NCBI GenBank assembly: GCA_039881145.1
Contig: JAYKKI010000126.1
Location: 3,378,501-3,442,500, forward strand
Direction of reading: 5' to 3'
Length of the DNA stretch: 64,000 nt
Origin: Druceiella hillmani
Taxonomy: Eukaryota; Arthropoda; Insecta; Lepidoptera; Hepialidae
A program made the position numbers and the translations under genes. Each line of letters begins with the position of its first letter. Positions within the stretch are counted from its first letter, which is position 1. Shown in pieces: positions 1 to 17,313 of this stretch. The notes below the pieces were generated by a model that did no database searches, was not told where the DNA came from, and saw nothing but the letters and a program-made list of their open reading frames with translations.

Positions 1-59
1 CGCCTCCACCCTCTGAAGCTAAGCGTCTGGACTCCGGAATGTCGTCCGGATGTATCTTT

Positions 60-860
60 ACGGAGCCGCCGCGTTCTCAGTATGCAGGTGCGGCAAGCGA
101 CAGCCGAGTTGCGCGCTCAAGAGAAGATTGCGGATCTCGACAGGCAACGACTAGAAATGGAGAAAGAACTACGAAAGAAACGCCTGGAAGCGGAAACACA
201 AGATTTGCTAATACTCAGCATCGATCTGCGCGACTGGTCCCGTTCAAAGCTGCATACGAAAATACAACGGAACTCTACGGATTTATAACCCGCGAGAATA
301 TGAAACATGTGAATATGGAATATGGAACATCTGCGAACGTACCTAAGAGGGCCAGCAAAGGACACCGTTTCCGGTCTCCTTATCAGCTCACTTGATCCGA
401 CACCGATCATGAGCACTTTGGAAAGCCGCTTCATTGTGTGAGTGGAGGTCGACGCGATCAGCGCTCTGCCACGTTTGACAGACAACGCGTCGGACCTAAA
501 CGTGTTTGCGTGCAGAGTCGCCAATTATGTCCGATCATAATTGCGCTGAAGAATGAAGCATATTTGTCATGTCCCACCCTCATGAACATGCTTAAGAAGA
601 AAGTGACACTACATCTGCTGCGGAGTTGCGCCGAGTATGCATACAGCAACGAGAACAAGGCCGAGCGACCCCTAGTTGTGATGCCAAGAACCCTGGGGCT
701 GGAAGCTGACAAAGAGATTGAATTTACATCTCCCGATATGCAGATCGCGTCCGCAGCAAAAGTTACCTCCAGCCGGCGACTTCACATCACAGGGCCTAAA
801 CGAGCTCGGCAGCCCCAGTATCATCGGCAGCCGCGGTATCTTCAGTAGCCGCAGTATACA
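60..860 (+). pseudogene. BEL/Pao-type retrotransposon gag remnant
   Basis: This GC-richer block reads, with several frame changes, as the gag region of a BEL/Pao LTR retrotransposon. A charged coiled-coil stretch (82-288) with repeated arginine, glutamate and leucine residues comes first. About 440-740 then gives the segment typical of these gags: LPRLTDNASDLNVFACRVAN, then ALKNEAYLSCPTLMN, then a WxEYA-like region and EADKEIEFTSPD. No single frame runs through, because stops and shifts lie near 390-540. I see no protease, reverse transcriptase or LTR downstream, so this is a truncated copy. The family call rests on remembered gag patterns. If copy 1 of the gene family keeps its missing exons further left, this remnant lies in that intron. 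Confidence 0.6.
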
Positions 861-1595
861 TAAATCTTTATTTACTTTGATGCAGAATTTCTTATTTCAT
901 TATATTCACACGGATAAAAAAATTAAAGTTAATAAAAACTACCCAAAAGCGTGTTGAACACGGAATTTTCTATTTAGGGTTTCCTAGTCACGCGTTCGTA
1001 GATTATTTTAAACCTTGTGGTAAAGCAAGATGGAGACCGCGTAAATAGATCCAATTATTTCCAAACAAAGTTATTTTCGTAATCGCATACTAAAAGGTTG
1101 TTCGTACCTCTATAATTTTTTAAGATTATTGAAATAATTATTCAATATAGCTATCCTAAGTTTTTTTCAAATCATTGACATAATATACGATTAAAAAATT
1201 AGGAGACATAAGCGATTAAAAAGTTTGAACGCTTATATCTAGCAAAAGAAATTCCGCAGAAAACATAACTAGAAATTTTCCATTAAAATTTAAAGGTTAC
1301 ATTCAGTGATATCTCACTCGATGAGATCTGTCAGAAAAAAAACTTAATACCAAGTTCGATATAATTTAAACAATTTAAAATGAAAACTATATATATATAT
1401 ATATTGACTTCCAAGATAATTCTCACACATATCGTAGATCTTTTCTAAATTCGTGAATACATAATAATTTTGGAAACGTATTAACAAAAATTGCATGGCA
1501 AGTAAACTACCCTACCCGTTTCGGTATCACGCATTTGTAAAAAAGTTCGAAAGAATACATTTAAATTACTTAATAAATAATAATGCAAACGTTAC
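861..1595. other. AT-rich stretch without recognised gene
   Basis: I see no supportable coding exon here. A short (TA)n run lies at 1388-1404. The stretch lies 3' of exon C of gene copy 1 on the minus strand, so it may be intron. The third and fourth exons seen in the other copies are not present. Confidence 0.5.
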
Positions 1596-2947
1596 CCCAA
1601 CTGGTTCTATCAATTTGGACACGCGTATAAAGATATGCAGCGACTGCGACCCATCTGTGTTGTTTACTACATGGAAGGTGGTGTGTATTCCATGAGAGCC
1701 GTTGGTACCTCCAATCTTGCAGACGTCGAAGGCGCCCAATTTCACTTCATATTTTCCCTTTGAATTCACATTTCATACAATGATATAAAATTCTGATTTA
1801 CTAGTTCCTTTTTAGGATATTAAGTTATAACTTTACAGGGTTCGACAACCTTCATGGAGCATATATTATCTAAACATGAACAAGTATAAAACAATTTATC
1901 TCGATAGAGGTTATGGACCGCTCCAGCATAGCTGTTTGTCATTGAATTACAGCAATTTTTTTACAAATTGCAGTACAACAAATTACAAAAAAGAGCCAAT
2001 TTGATAGAGGATAGCAACACATAAGTCAAATTAGCCGCTTTCAAATAAAAGGAATAAGACTTAAGTGTAGATGTCATAGGAAAGGCTTACGATAGAGTCG
2101 AAAGATATTTTGGTAATGAAAGAAAGAAAAGCAGCTCCGCTGACTGGTACATTGTTTGGGTTATGGGTTAAACCTGACTAGTGGCAATGTATAAAACTGA
2201 TCACGTGTCCCATATGTAATGCGTAACATTAAATGTGTAACTATTTACATGCCACTCTAAATATATATTAATGTATATACATGATAAACAAATTGTTGTG
2301 CCCAACAACAATGAAACGTGAATAGATTTCTTTATGTCATATAGTTTAAGATAAGTATAGTTTAAGGTAATAAGATAAATGAGAAGTCTCCTAGAATCTC
2401 CAAAATAATTAATAAACTACAATCTTAGCGATTCGCTGTAACTGGAAAAAGAAATTCATCACCTCTTTCGATTGGGAGTAGGATCAGTGTAGTATTGGAA
2501 ATACAAGTCCTATTTCTAACAGATTGATCTATGGCTTAAAATCGATTAACGAGGTACTGACGTGTAATATAATACTGCAGGAATAATAACATTTACAAAT
2601 CCATCCATATTATCGTAAAAAGAGTAGAATAAACTGTGTACTCTATTTTACGATAGTACTTTGAGCATTAGTTCCCCTTTTAGAAAATTGATCTGTGGCT
2701 TGACATCAATTAACAAGGTATTAACACATGACAATCAAGAAATTTTATTTATAATTGGCACTTAAAGGCGGTTCTAACATCACAGTCCACAGTATTTCAT
2801 TAAGAAGCGAGACCAACTTACATATATTAAAAAAATATACTTCTAATAATTACTAATAATAATTAATAAACTACTTACAAACGTTCGCGAACTGAAAATA
2901 AAGGGTATTTGCACACAAAATATAAAAGCAATGTATAATAAACGCAT
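1596..2947 (-). CDS. Secreted-protein gene family, copy 1 (first two coding exons only)
   Basis: Exon A is 2879-2947 (69 nt): an ATG, a hydrophobic signal peptide beginning MRLLYIAFIFCVQ, and a GTAAGT donor. Exon C is 1596-1757 (162 nt): acceptor AAAG before GGAAAATAT, donor GTAACG, encoding 54 residues with GKYEVKLGAFDVCKIGG at the start and VVNNTDGSQS in the middle. Both exons are open and match the same exons of copies 2-4 in length and phase. The third and fourth exons are missing; they are either lost or beyond the left window edge, since this intron reaches 7 kb in copy 4. The family resembles insect DUF1091 secreted proteins by eye. I cannot say whether this copy is functional. Confidence 0.6.
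2500..2760. repeat. Intronic repeat block shared by the gene copies
   Basis: Two copies of a roughly 60-bp sequence lie here (about 2527-2586 and 2690-2750), each with a core like GGCTTGAAATCNATTAAC. The same core recurs in the matching intron of copy 2 (four times, 15490-15965), copy 3 (39475-39530) and copy 4 (52688-52745). Reading frames are not kept between copies, so I treat it as an intronic repeat and not an exon. Only the copy-4 version is open in frame with its neighbours. Confidence 0.55.
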
Positions 2948-3063
2948 TGTAAACAAACTATGGTACAATGTAATTTGACAATATTACTTCGTTTTACCAA
3001 AATGGCAGCTAGTCAGCAAAACAACAAAGTTTTGCTGCTTAATGTTGTTGCTTGTAGCATATT

Positions 3064-3092
3064 GCATATCAGTAATGAGATCAACAATAAAT
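3064..3092 (-). promoter_or_regulatory. Conserved upstream block, copy 1
   Basis: On the plus strand this reads GCATATCAGTAATGAGATCA followed by ACAATAAATA. Closely similar blocks sit upstream of the ATG of copies 2, 3 and 4, at 117, 116, 148 and 146 bp from the start codon for copies 1-4. The spacing and conservation suggest a promoter or transcription start element, but nothing identifies a binding factor. Confidence 0.4.
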
Positions 3093-3389
3093 ATAGAGCA
3101 CTTTAAATTATTATAAAGAGAAATGAATAATATCCATGCTAACATAACGTAAACGCAAAATATTTATGTAAATACATTCGTAATCCTAAATTTGATAGAG
3201 CAGACCGCAATCGGTTAGAAATTATAGTTATTAATTATCGATTTGGAGCAAATATTATTCTCAAAAAATTGCCGATCCCGGTAGAACAAAATTGTGTTTT
3301 ATTAAATATAAATCGATTATATCTTGCGATATTTTAGATAATTCCAAATGAAAAGGCTTCATTTCAAATGTAATTATGACTTTTTTATG

Positions 3390-3680
3390 TGAAACTACTA
3401 ATGGCATGTTTGGATGGGAGTTTAAACGTCCTTATCGTCATGATGCGACATCCGGCCAGCTTCACGGCTTGTCGGCCCTATCCGACTTAATTCGGCAAGA
3501 TTCGTGACTTATCGGCTTTTTTGACGTAACGCTTCCCTCTTTACGACACTACACGCAAGCTATTTTACGTGTGTATCTCAGTGTATCAGCGTTGTTTTTT
3601 ATTTATTGACGCTTTCAGCTTTTCTCTTTTCTGCCATGTGTCCCATGACGACTCATATTTTTTTATATATTAACAAAAGT
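3390..3680. other. Probable insertion, GC-richer, unidentified
   Basis: Copy 1's upstream region is about 270 bp longer here than the matching region of copy 2 (17930-18180). The extra segment is GC-richer, with repeated CGGC motifs around 3450-3520. I recognise no termini or coding sequence. It may be a short transposon that arrived after the duplication. Confidence 0.35.
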
Positions 3681-3779
3681 TATAGGTCTTACGTTATATA
3701 GATGAAACATGGAACGTAAACGAGAACTAACAGTTATGAATAAGATCATCACTTAAGTATCACGGAACCGTTGTAGTGT

Positions 3780-5060
3780 GCTTGATAGGTTTTTCTAAAG
3801 AAGTTATCTGCTGAAAATGTCTTGAACATATAGAATCAATTCTTACCCCCTCAAATTCTTTTCGGAATAACTTTAATATAAACGTTTCAAAAAAATCCTT
3901 AGATATGATTTTCCATACAATATTAAAATTACGAGATAAATCATTTTGTCCAAGTTTGAATGCACCGTTAGAACAAAAACAAAGCTATAATCAATATTTT
4001 ACATTCCAATTCTGAATATGTTATGTCGACAATTAGTGGCCTAAATTCTCTTTTGACTTTTATTTTGTTACTTATGTCATTAAATGAATTTAATAGTTCT
4101 GTACCGAATTCTAAAGACCTAATTCTGACTTACATTTTGTCTAGTTTTTTTTATAATGTAATGGCTTGGAATGACAAAAGAAATAATGAAAACACCTGTC
4201 ACCTGTTATAAGGATAAACGATAATCAATTCAATATGAGTTATATAGAAAATTATTTAATGTTCATTTGATTTTCTATATCTTCGATACAATTTTAATAC
4301 TGACCCGACACCATTAAACATCGTTAACTTTGGGTTTCATTGAGCAACCGATTAAATGTTTCTGAGTATTTGTCAGTGGAAAATGAAAATGGGATGACAG
4401 CGAATGGTCCACGGCACAATAACTTCAACATATATTTAAATTTTGATTTATTGATTGGATTGAGTTTTTTCCTTTTCGTAATAGACTGACCTCAATACAC
4501 GTACGAGTTTTGGGTTTTTAACTAGCGTTCATTTAATAGTTTGCACCATGAGTTTCAAGTTGATGGCAATTGAATTATCTGATATAAAGCTGCAGGGCTT
4601 CACTAAAGGCTTGAGTTATTATTTATGCTGTAAATGGCAGTGATTATTGGGAAATGAAATATTGACATAAGGAAAACCTTTCAACTGTAGCTGTGTAGAT
4701 TATAGCAGCTACAAAGCTACTCCTATCAAATGTACCAATTAGTAGCACAATCGGCTAATTTATTTGTTTGCACAGATCCTTTATTATGTCTATGAAGATC
4801 GTTTATTATATATTTATTTTCTTTAATATTATTTTTTTAACATTTTATGGAATTAAGAAATTCTAGGAATTAAATTCTTTAATATTATTTTTGTCTGTTT
4901 GTTTATTTTTTTATTTTATTTTCATTTTTCTTAACTTTTTACAAAATTAAAAAAAAATTACGATAAGTGGTTTAATTATCTATATTTAAAAGTAGTCTAA
5001 TGTATATTTAGTGAACAAGAATGAAGTCGCAGAAAAAGTGTTAATTATTAAGTAATATAA
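3780..5060. repeat. Duplicated upstream block (partner of 18180-33545)
   Basis: This stretch matches, in order, 18180-18670, 20356-20587, 28438-28607 and 33257-33545. Shared landmarks include AAATGTTTCTGAGTATTTG, TGTAGCTGTGTAGAT and ACAGATCCTTTATTAT. In the second block three large transposons interrupt the match. It shows that the region upstream of copies 1 and 2 came from one tandem duplication. No coding sequence is evident. Confidence 0.75.
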
Positions 5061-5130
5061 AAAACATAGTATGATTAAAAATTACATCAAGTATTGTCGA
5101 TTTATATGTAAAAATTTCTTAATTTCACTT

Positions 5131-5176
<46 letters not shown>

Positions 5177-5177
5177 G

Positions 5178-5221
<44 letters not shown>

Positions 5222-5850
5222 GTTTAAATATATATATATATTTAAACTTCTATCCATTAAGAACTTAATAGAATACATAAAAAACCATTTTGTCTTCCAG
5301 AATATTAATAATAATTTATGTAATCATTACTACTTAATGAAACATTAGTATACTTCATAGTTATACTATTACTATGCTAATACTCATTATTATATGATCA
5401 TATATTAAATTATAAAAAAGAAAAAAAAATACCGAAAAAGTTTTGTCCATTAAAATATTAATAGTAATTTATTTAGACCATTATTATTATTATTTAAAAA
5501 AAAAACAAATAATTAAACTAGGACATTGGAAGGTAAGTTTTATATCAATAAATATCTGAATGAAATAAATTACACGTCACCACATGAATTCGAGACTGAA
5601 CGCTCATAATTCCTTTTGTCTTATTCGTAACGCAGTTATTTAATTTTGTTGGATTTCTAAAAAAATATTTCCACACTTCTAAAACGATTTAATTTGATAT
5701 TTATAATATTTATAATGTATTAAATAGTTTTCTTTAAGAGAATAAGCTAAACAAATAATTAAATAGAGTATAAATTTAAGAGGCATGTTCGTATCCAATG
5801 GAAATCAAGGTTAATCTAATCGTTCACATCGGTATCTAAAAACGAACAAA
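5061..5850. repeat. AT-rich spacer with long (TA)n tract
   Basis: A (TA)n tract runs from about 5138 to 5220, with short ATATACATATGT interruptions, followed by a small palindrome around 5221-5248 (GTTTAAATATATATATATTT). The rest is AT-rich with no gene seen. Confidence 0.8.
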
Positions 5851-6700
5851 ACTTAATAAGTTATTATACTCATGTCAATCAAATAAAATAATTATAATAC
5901 AACACATAAAATTATGATACTTTTGCTCAGCTAAAAACAATGAGAACTTAATAAGTAATTATACTCATGTCAATCAAATTAAATAATTATAATACAACAC
6001 ATAAAATTATGATACTTTTGCTCAGCTAAAAACAATGAAAACTGAATAAGTTATTATATTCATGTCAATCAAATTAAATAATTATAATACGACACATAAA
6101 ATTATGATACTTTTGCTCAGTTGAAAACAATGAAAACTTAATAAGTTATTATACTCATGTCAATCAAATTAAATAATTATAATACAACATATAAAATTAT
6201 GATACTTCTGCTCTGCTAAAAACAATGAGAACTTAATAAGTAATTATACTCATGTCAATCAAATTAAATAATTATAATACAACACATAAAATTATGATAC
6301 TTTTGCTCAGCTAAAAACAATGAAAACTGAATAAGTTATTATATTCATGTCAATCAAATTAAATAATTATAATACGACACATAAAATTATGATACTTTTG
6401 CTCAGTTGAAAACAATGAAAACTTAATAAGTTATTATACTCATGTCAATCAAATTAAATAATTATAATACAACATATAAAATTATGATACTTCTGCTCTG
6501 CTAAAAACAATGAAAACTTAATAAGTTATGATACTCATGTCAATCAAATAAAATAATTATAATACAACACATAAAATTATGATACTTTTGCTCAGCTAAA
6601 AACAATGAAAACGTAGTAAGTTATTATACTCATGTCAATCAAATAAAATAATTATAATACAACACATAAAACTATGATAATTTTGTTCAGCTAAATAATA
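5851..6700. repeat. 95-bp tandem repeat, nine units
   Basis: The landmark CATGTCAATCAAAT recurs at 5871, 5966, 6061, 6156, 6251, 6346, 6441, 6536 and 6631, a constant 95-bp step. Unit variants repeat in threes: units 2-4 carry the same diagnostic changes as units 5-7, giving a 285-bp higher-order period. Each unit contains AATTATAATACAACACATAA. It has no long reading frame. Confidence 0.95.
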
Positions 6701-7469
6701 ATAATAACTCAAATAATTACGTCACTATCACCATTAATTGAACATATTGACAATCGAAACACGTAAAAATTGTTTTATTTGAAAAATTAAATCCAAGTAT
6801 ACATTTAATCATGTGACTTAAGGAATTGAAAAAAGTTTCTAAACCTTATATTCAGAACGAAATTATCTACAGTTACCCATGTCGTAGTGCCAAATTATTC
6901 TACTCGATAGATGAACACATTAACTACAATAAATCCTCTAATAAAAAGTAACATAATTCAGGCTAGAACAACATAGAGAACAATACATAAACATGACATC
7001 AATATATCTTACGCCACCGACATGTTTTGGTCGCCCCGGGATAATTTCCCCTTTGCCCCGCCACCTTGCTTCCGTATTTTAATTGCATGTTCGTGCAGAG
7101 CCGCGGCGAACTACGTAGAACTAAATGTTGATGGTTTGATTATGAATAAAGTATAATCTATTACTGACAAAAACCTGTACCGTTCTAAGAGAAAATTCAC
7201 CTAAGTCACATCAGCCCCATATGTGTACCGGCCATAGCCCGCTCATTAATAGTACCACGTTTCGTCAGTTATCGCTTTATCCGAACTTAGGAATATTTTA
7301 AGATATCAAAACAAAATGAAGCACAAATTCTGGTAATGAATACTAATAAGTAATAGTTTGCAATAACGTGATTTTGTCAAAACTAAGTTTTATCAAAATT
7401 CGTTTAGCCATTTCGCAGTTTACCCTAGATAAATGGATAGTTAACATAGAGGGAAAAATTATTGATTAT
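6701..7469. other. Intergenic stretch, no gene recognised
   Basis: Mostly AT-rich. A GC-richer patch lies at about 7015-7115 (with CGCCCCGGGATAA) and another at 7205-7275. Neither gives a convincing exon or a recognisable element. Confidence 0.4.
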
Positions 7470-7690
7470 ATTTGGCATTAATTTTGTAGAAATTCATTAT
7501 TCACGACTAAATGAAACTACGTGATGCAGTATTATGTCTACTTTATTTAAATTCTTTACCGTGATCTAGATTTCATTGTATTACAACATCTTGTATTACT
7601 ACATCTTCAGGTGGGCAATAGCCCACCTGAAGATGTAATACAATGAAAAAAAGATTCTAATTGCCCAACTGAAGATGTTTTTTCTTGAAG
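7470..7690. mobile_element. MITE-like foldback copy (ATGAAACTACGTGA family)
   Basis: Starts with ATGAAACTACGTGATGCAG and contains ACATCTTCAGGTGGGC, then AATA, then its exact reverse complement GCCCACCTGAAGATGT (about 7600-7636). Related copies are at 33560-33670 and 38645-38880; the last is complete with both inverted ends. Homology with the 38.6-kb copy also includes about 40 bp to the left (TTCATTATTCAC). Confidence 0.7.
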
Positions 7691-9555
7691 TCTACTAAAT
7701 ATAACTTTAAAAATTACATCTAAATATATTTAATAGTTTTAAGGGGCCAGTAAAACAAGTATACTAATAAACAGACTTGAAAGACAAGAATAAAAACAAA
7801 AATGATGTTATATCGTTTTTTCGACACCATGCTTCAAATTTCATTTACAATTTCATCGAAAAAAATAAATCGGAAAAATTAATTTATTCGCGTCACGTTT
7901 CAACTTTAATATACTTTAATTTTTCCTCTACTCTATTCCATTCAATTTTAAAAAGGAATATTTGTAAAAAAATCAGTTTGGCAACTCGAGTATTATAAAC
8001 TTTTATTTTACATTTATGTTTGTATTTTAATATGGGTTTATTTGATATTTCTGAATAAAAAATATAATTTCTCATACTTTCTCCAGGCTAGAGATTGGCA
8101 GTCTTATAAGACTAGCATATTTAAAAAGTTGTTGGTAGACAAATCACTAATATTTCGCAGAAAGGAAGACAATTCAGTGTAACAATCACATCACAATGAA
8201 CCTGAAACATAAAATAAACAATAATATATAAAAAAACTACAAATTTATTAATATTTCACAGGAAAAATACCACAGTGCAACAATCATATCACAATGAGTG
8301 AATATTCCAAGTCATAATCAGTATTTTCTTCGATTCGGTGTGTACGGTTAGACGTTTTCCTTCTCCTGAAGGAGCCTTCATACCACTTGGCAATCTTTCC
8401 ATAAAAGCCAGCCGTAATGAATATCGTACCACACAGTAATTCTTAGGTGATGTTCGCTGACGTACGTCTCATCAAAATATTTGCTTTGCTCCTTTCATTT
8501 CTAAAATTATCCATCTTGTCTGTACTTCAAATTGTCCTGTGTCTGTATACTGTATTAAGAATAATCCCAGTTATCATCTGTTTGCTTCGATACTATTTTT
8601 TTATAAATATATTTTTCTTCGGTATGTTCGATGTATTTATATACATTGATCAAGATTGTTTTTCCCCTTCGAGCTTAAAGCATTCTGGTTAAAGTGTATT
8701 TTCATTAAAAACGAAAGCACTTCTTTGAGTCCGAATATGAACTTATACTCGCCATTTTTATAAGCTATAAAAACAAATTTAAAAATAATGCACATAATTA
8801 TGTAAGTGCAGTGAAGTAACACTGACCTAAATATTATAAAATAACAGTAATACAATAAAATTACTATAATACAAAAATAATTAAATAATTTTACGAAAAG
8901 CTAAAAACGTAGCGAACTATATTTGAAATTAAAATGTTGCGAACAAACTAATCGCCATATTGCTAATCGCAGAATGTTCACCTGCTTTACCGACGCTAAA
9001 TGTCCGATTCGCATCCATCCATAACCGAACAACTGATAAAGCTGCATCGTTGCTATGGCGACGCAATCGCGTACAGATGACAAAAATACGATTGATATGT
9101 TAAAAATCTTTTGCATGTCATGTGTATTGACGTAATAATAAAGATAAAGACTTTAGTGTAAAAATATAGATAATGATTGTAGTAAATAATTATATGATAC
9201 TAGCCGTGCGCTCGAGTTAATTCAAATTTACTCTACATAGGCACACATTGTTTATCATTGTTTATCATTTATACATGGCCTCTTCAATACAAATAAGTTG
9301 TGTAATACATGCTCAATTTCTTATTTAATCAAAGATCTGTTTTTAAGTAGCCACATGTAACATAGATTAAAACATGCGGGAATAATAAATACATTTAAAC
9401 TAAAAACGATATCTATACCCACTCATTAGTTTTGAGTCTTTGCGGAACAGGACTTATCTTCAATTTGAACTTAACTTATATAGGTATGTCTCACTTGTAA
9501 TGTTCGAACAATGCATGCGGAATCATATTGTGTTACTAGCATATGTGTTACTAGT
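7691..9555. other. AT-rich intergenic region, no gene recognised
   Basis: A roughly 50-bp sequence ending CATATCACAATGA is present twice, about 103 bp apart (around 8148 and 8251). A GC-richer patch lies at 8935-9090. Short open frames such as 8447-8692 are hydrophobic only because of base composition and have no supporting features. Confidence 0.4.
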
Positions 9556-9559
9556 ATTG

Positions 9560-9575
9560 TAATACAATATATCCA

Positions 9576-9645
<70 letters not shown>
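9560..9645. repeat. (TA)n microsatellite
   Basis: Long nearly pure TA repeat. Open frames across it (YIYIYI translations) are artefacts. Confidence 0.95.
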
Positions 9646-9647
<2 letters not shown>

Positions 9648-10024
9648 AATTACTTTTTAAACTATTTGTACGAAGCTACAAATGTAGATATATATTTTTT
9701 TCAGAATAATGCTCCAATTATACATTATGTCGCTAATAATACCTTTATTTTCGCAAAATCATTAAAATGCGTCGTAATGATGAATTACTGCGAATGCATT
9801 ACATTTAGTGTCTATAATACATATAAATACCATCACGGCTGCATTTCGTCTCCTGGCTACCTCTCGGTATCCAGGGTATTCAGCGTACAATTCCTTTTAT
9901 AAAGATATTGTCCTCGTGAGCCCTGTTTTGTGAGACTAAATGTGATGTGTTGCCAACTTTATCGTCTCTTTAACTTAACGTCTCGGCCATACCCGGCGTA
10001 TAATAAATCATTTACAATTATATA

Positions 10025-10120
10025 AATCATTTATGAATGTTCATGCAACCGGCTAGGAATCAAACCTTTATTCTTTTAGACAGGCGCTTGAGTCTTAATC
10101 ACTGCGCTACGAGCCATTAT
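10025..10120 (-). mobile_element. tRNA-derived SINE fragment
   Basis: The reverse complement begins GGCTCGTAGCGCAGTGATTA, which fits an RNA polymerase III A box (TAGCGCAGTG), and about 45 bases later has GGTTTGATTCC, a B box. Spacing suits a tRNA-like head. It is not a functional tRNA: the region between the boxes does not fold as a cloverleaf with an evident anticodon arm. The tail could not be delimited. Confidence 0.6.
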
Positions 10121-11586
10121 ATATAATACGAAATGCATACAAATATTGCCGAATATTAATATTAAAACTTTTTCTAATATTTTTTAAAATTAATATGTCT
10201 AACATTAAAAATAATCATCGAAAATATACGTCGAAATAAGACTAAAAGTTTATCTGTTATAAAAAAGCATTTCTCTAAAGTGCGTATAAAATAAATATTC
10301 TACACTGCAAAGGTAAACAAAATTAAATAACGTGCCACAATGTTTGCTTCGTTAACTTTACGCCAAATATCATGTAAGTGTTTTGTATATAACGCAATCA
10401 AATATAGTAGTGTAAGCTGACTCATTGTAGCTATCTCACTTTGACACCTTTTAAAATTAATAGATAACATATGTGGTCTAGAAGTTTTCCGAGACGAAAT
10501 TTCGAGCATATTGACGAAATGTTTCGAACAACTGACTTTGAATTGGAAATATTGATGGGTTATCCATTTTTTGCCTATAAATTTTATAATTCATATTGTG
10601 CAATAATAATATTGATAATATTATTTAGGGAGACAGTTTATTAGATTAATTTAGTGATCACAGTTCATAGTTTAATAATATAGTGGTTACAATATGATTA
10701 GTTTTATGAATAGTCGTTAATTGATAAAATATATATTTATGCCAACCATATTTAACTGTCAAATTGATTTGTTTAAAACATTCTCATTTGTAATGGAATG
10801 AAATCTAGATTACAATTTCATCGCCATTAAAAGGTAGCGAAAAAGAGCATCTAAATCTGTCTGTCTACAAAGCAACACTGCGGGTTTACAAATAAAAAAA
10901 ACATGAAGATACCAGCTGTAAACAATATCCATGTACCTAACTTTAAGTTCAAATATCTCCCTTAATTAGTAACTAAACAACTCTTAATGGCCTTAATAAA
11001 CTATATTGTTCTAATAAGATATGTCAATTAAATTAAACATTTAAAAAAAAATGCGAATCATATTTTTAAGATTCTGCATCCCAAAAGGTAAAACGGAACC
11101 CTTTGAAGATCATTCATGTGTCTGTCCGTCCCCCGGTTACAGCCGTTTTCCTCAGACACTGCTTCACATAAACACTTGGAATTTGGTGTAGTTATAAAAA
11201 AAATTAGGCCACACATATCTCCATGGCTAAAAATAAAAAAAAATTTATAATTTCATTTCAGTCCTATTCAACGATATATAGAAAAATATGACATAAAAAT
11301 ATGACACTCGTCTTCATTTCCAAAACTACTTAAAAAAATTATGCTTTTTCAAAAAATTATTGATTTTTAGAAAACCAATCAAAATTGTAAATTCTCTTAT
11401 TAAATCACATATTTTGTACTAGTTACGTTTTTTTCAAAATATTCATATAATAATAAAAGAGGGGATAAAGAAACGTCTTAGATTTTTTTAAATGTTATTT
11501 ATCATCTAGACTATCATTTGAAAGGCTTTTTATGAGAACACAAAAATATTTTTTAATAAAATAATACAACAAAATAAATATTATTC
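10121..11586. other. AT-rich region with a dispersed-repeat fragment
   Basis: No gene is seen. Around 11080-11180 lies a fragment with AAACGGAACCC and a TCTGTCCGTCC run. Related fragments with NCCGTCCGT-type runs occur at 13070-13100, 13280-13340 and 42300-42370. I recall this type of dispersed repeat from moth genomes. Confidence 0.45.
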
Positions 11587-16131
<4,545 letters not shown>

Positions 16132-16246
16132 TGTAAACAACCGTGGCACAATTTAATTTGTCAATATTACTTCGTTATTACCAAAATTGCTCAGATGAGT
16201 CAATCTACAAAGCAACATTTTTTTGCAGCCATGTTTGTGTTACTTT

Positions 16247-16275
16247 GCGTATCATTAATGAGATCAACAGTAAAA
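16247..16275 (-). promoter_or_regulatory. Conserved upstream block, copy 2
   Basis: GCGTATCATTAATGAGATCA followed by ACAG, 116 bp from the ATG of copy 2, matches the blocks upstream of copies 1, 3 and 4. Confidence 0.4.
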
Positions 16276-16279
16276 ACTT

Positions 16280-17266
16280 CCGTTTTAGATTATTACAAGA
16301 AGATATTAATGATGTATGTACTAACATAATGTAAACATAATATCTTTATGTAAATATGTTCTCTATCCTGAATTTAATAAGATTAGATTATAATTCACAA
16401 AAATTTGCCTGTCTATACCTTGAAGATATTTATACAAACTAAAAGCAATACTTTTTTTTCTATTACTTTCATTATTCACATAAAGAAATTAATATAAAAA
16501 GTATTGTTTTTGAAATTCTTGTCTTTTTCTGTTTTGTTTAAATAAACATCGCGTAAAAACTACGTTTAAATTCAGAAAGTGTTTTTTGTAACTTTTATTC
16601 TTTATTTCATCAGAATCGGTTTACCAAATTAGAATATATGATAATTTAATATTTTCAACAATTAATTTACATTGCATTAGTACAACAAAAACAAAAGGAG
16701 AGTCTAGATACTAGGTGCATAGTAATTGTACAAATATATAATCTATGCACATTAATAAATGGTGCTTTGGTGTATTTTAAATTTCGTAACTTAATTTTGT
16801 TCCCAGACAGAAATAAAGTATGAAGTGGTACAGGATGAGATTGGTATTTAAGTAAGCAATCCGAATGCAGGCATAGGCATGAGGGCAGATGTCGTTGTTG
16901 GTCGTCTATTGCAAATAAAATTTTCGATGTTGTGAGTATTCGATATAAGCTTACGTTGTTTGCTCAATTCGTTTAAAATTAAAACTGTTGGTAATATTTG
17001 TAAATTAATTACGTAGTAGGTCTGGTATTAGGATGTATAAATTTGTTGCTACGTGCTTTATTATCTATCAACATACAATAAAATTGTTGAACTGGTGTAC
17101 CTGTATCTTGAAAATATTTTCGAAAGAAATATTTAGGGTAACATTTTATATTTGGAATAATGTTATATAGTAGTTGTAACGCCTAATTAATCATGATGTG
17201 TCCACTGTTTTTAGTGTTGTCACAAAAAATTATATATATATATATATATACACATATATGTATATA

Positions 17267-17313
<47 letters not shown>

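Noticed and set aside
117..524. 135-codon minus-strand frame opposite the gag remnant
   Set aside because: It is the complement of the BEL/Pao-like gag reading. The plus-strand motifs explain the open frame.
5851..6700. CRISPR-like regular repeats
   Set aside because: Units are contiguous 95-bp copies without spacers.
8447..8692. 81-codon hydrophobic plus-strand frame that looks like a membrane protein
   Set aside because: AT-rich DNA gives hydrophobic codons by default. There is no start context, homologue or splice signal to support it.
10025..10120. Functional tRNA gene on the minus strand
   Set aside because: A and B boxes are present, but the cloverleaf, anticodon arm and acceptor stem are not convincing. 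A SINE head fits better.
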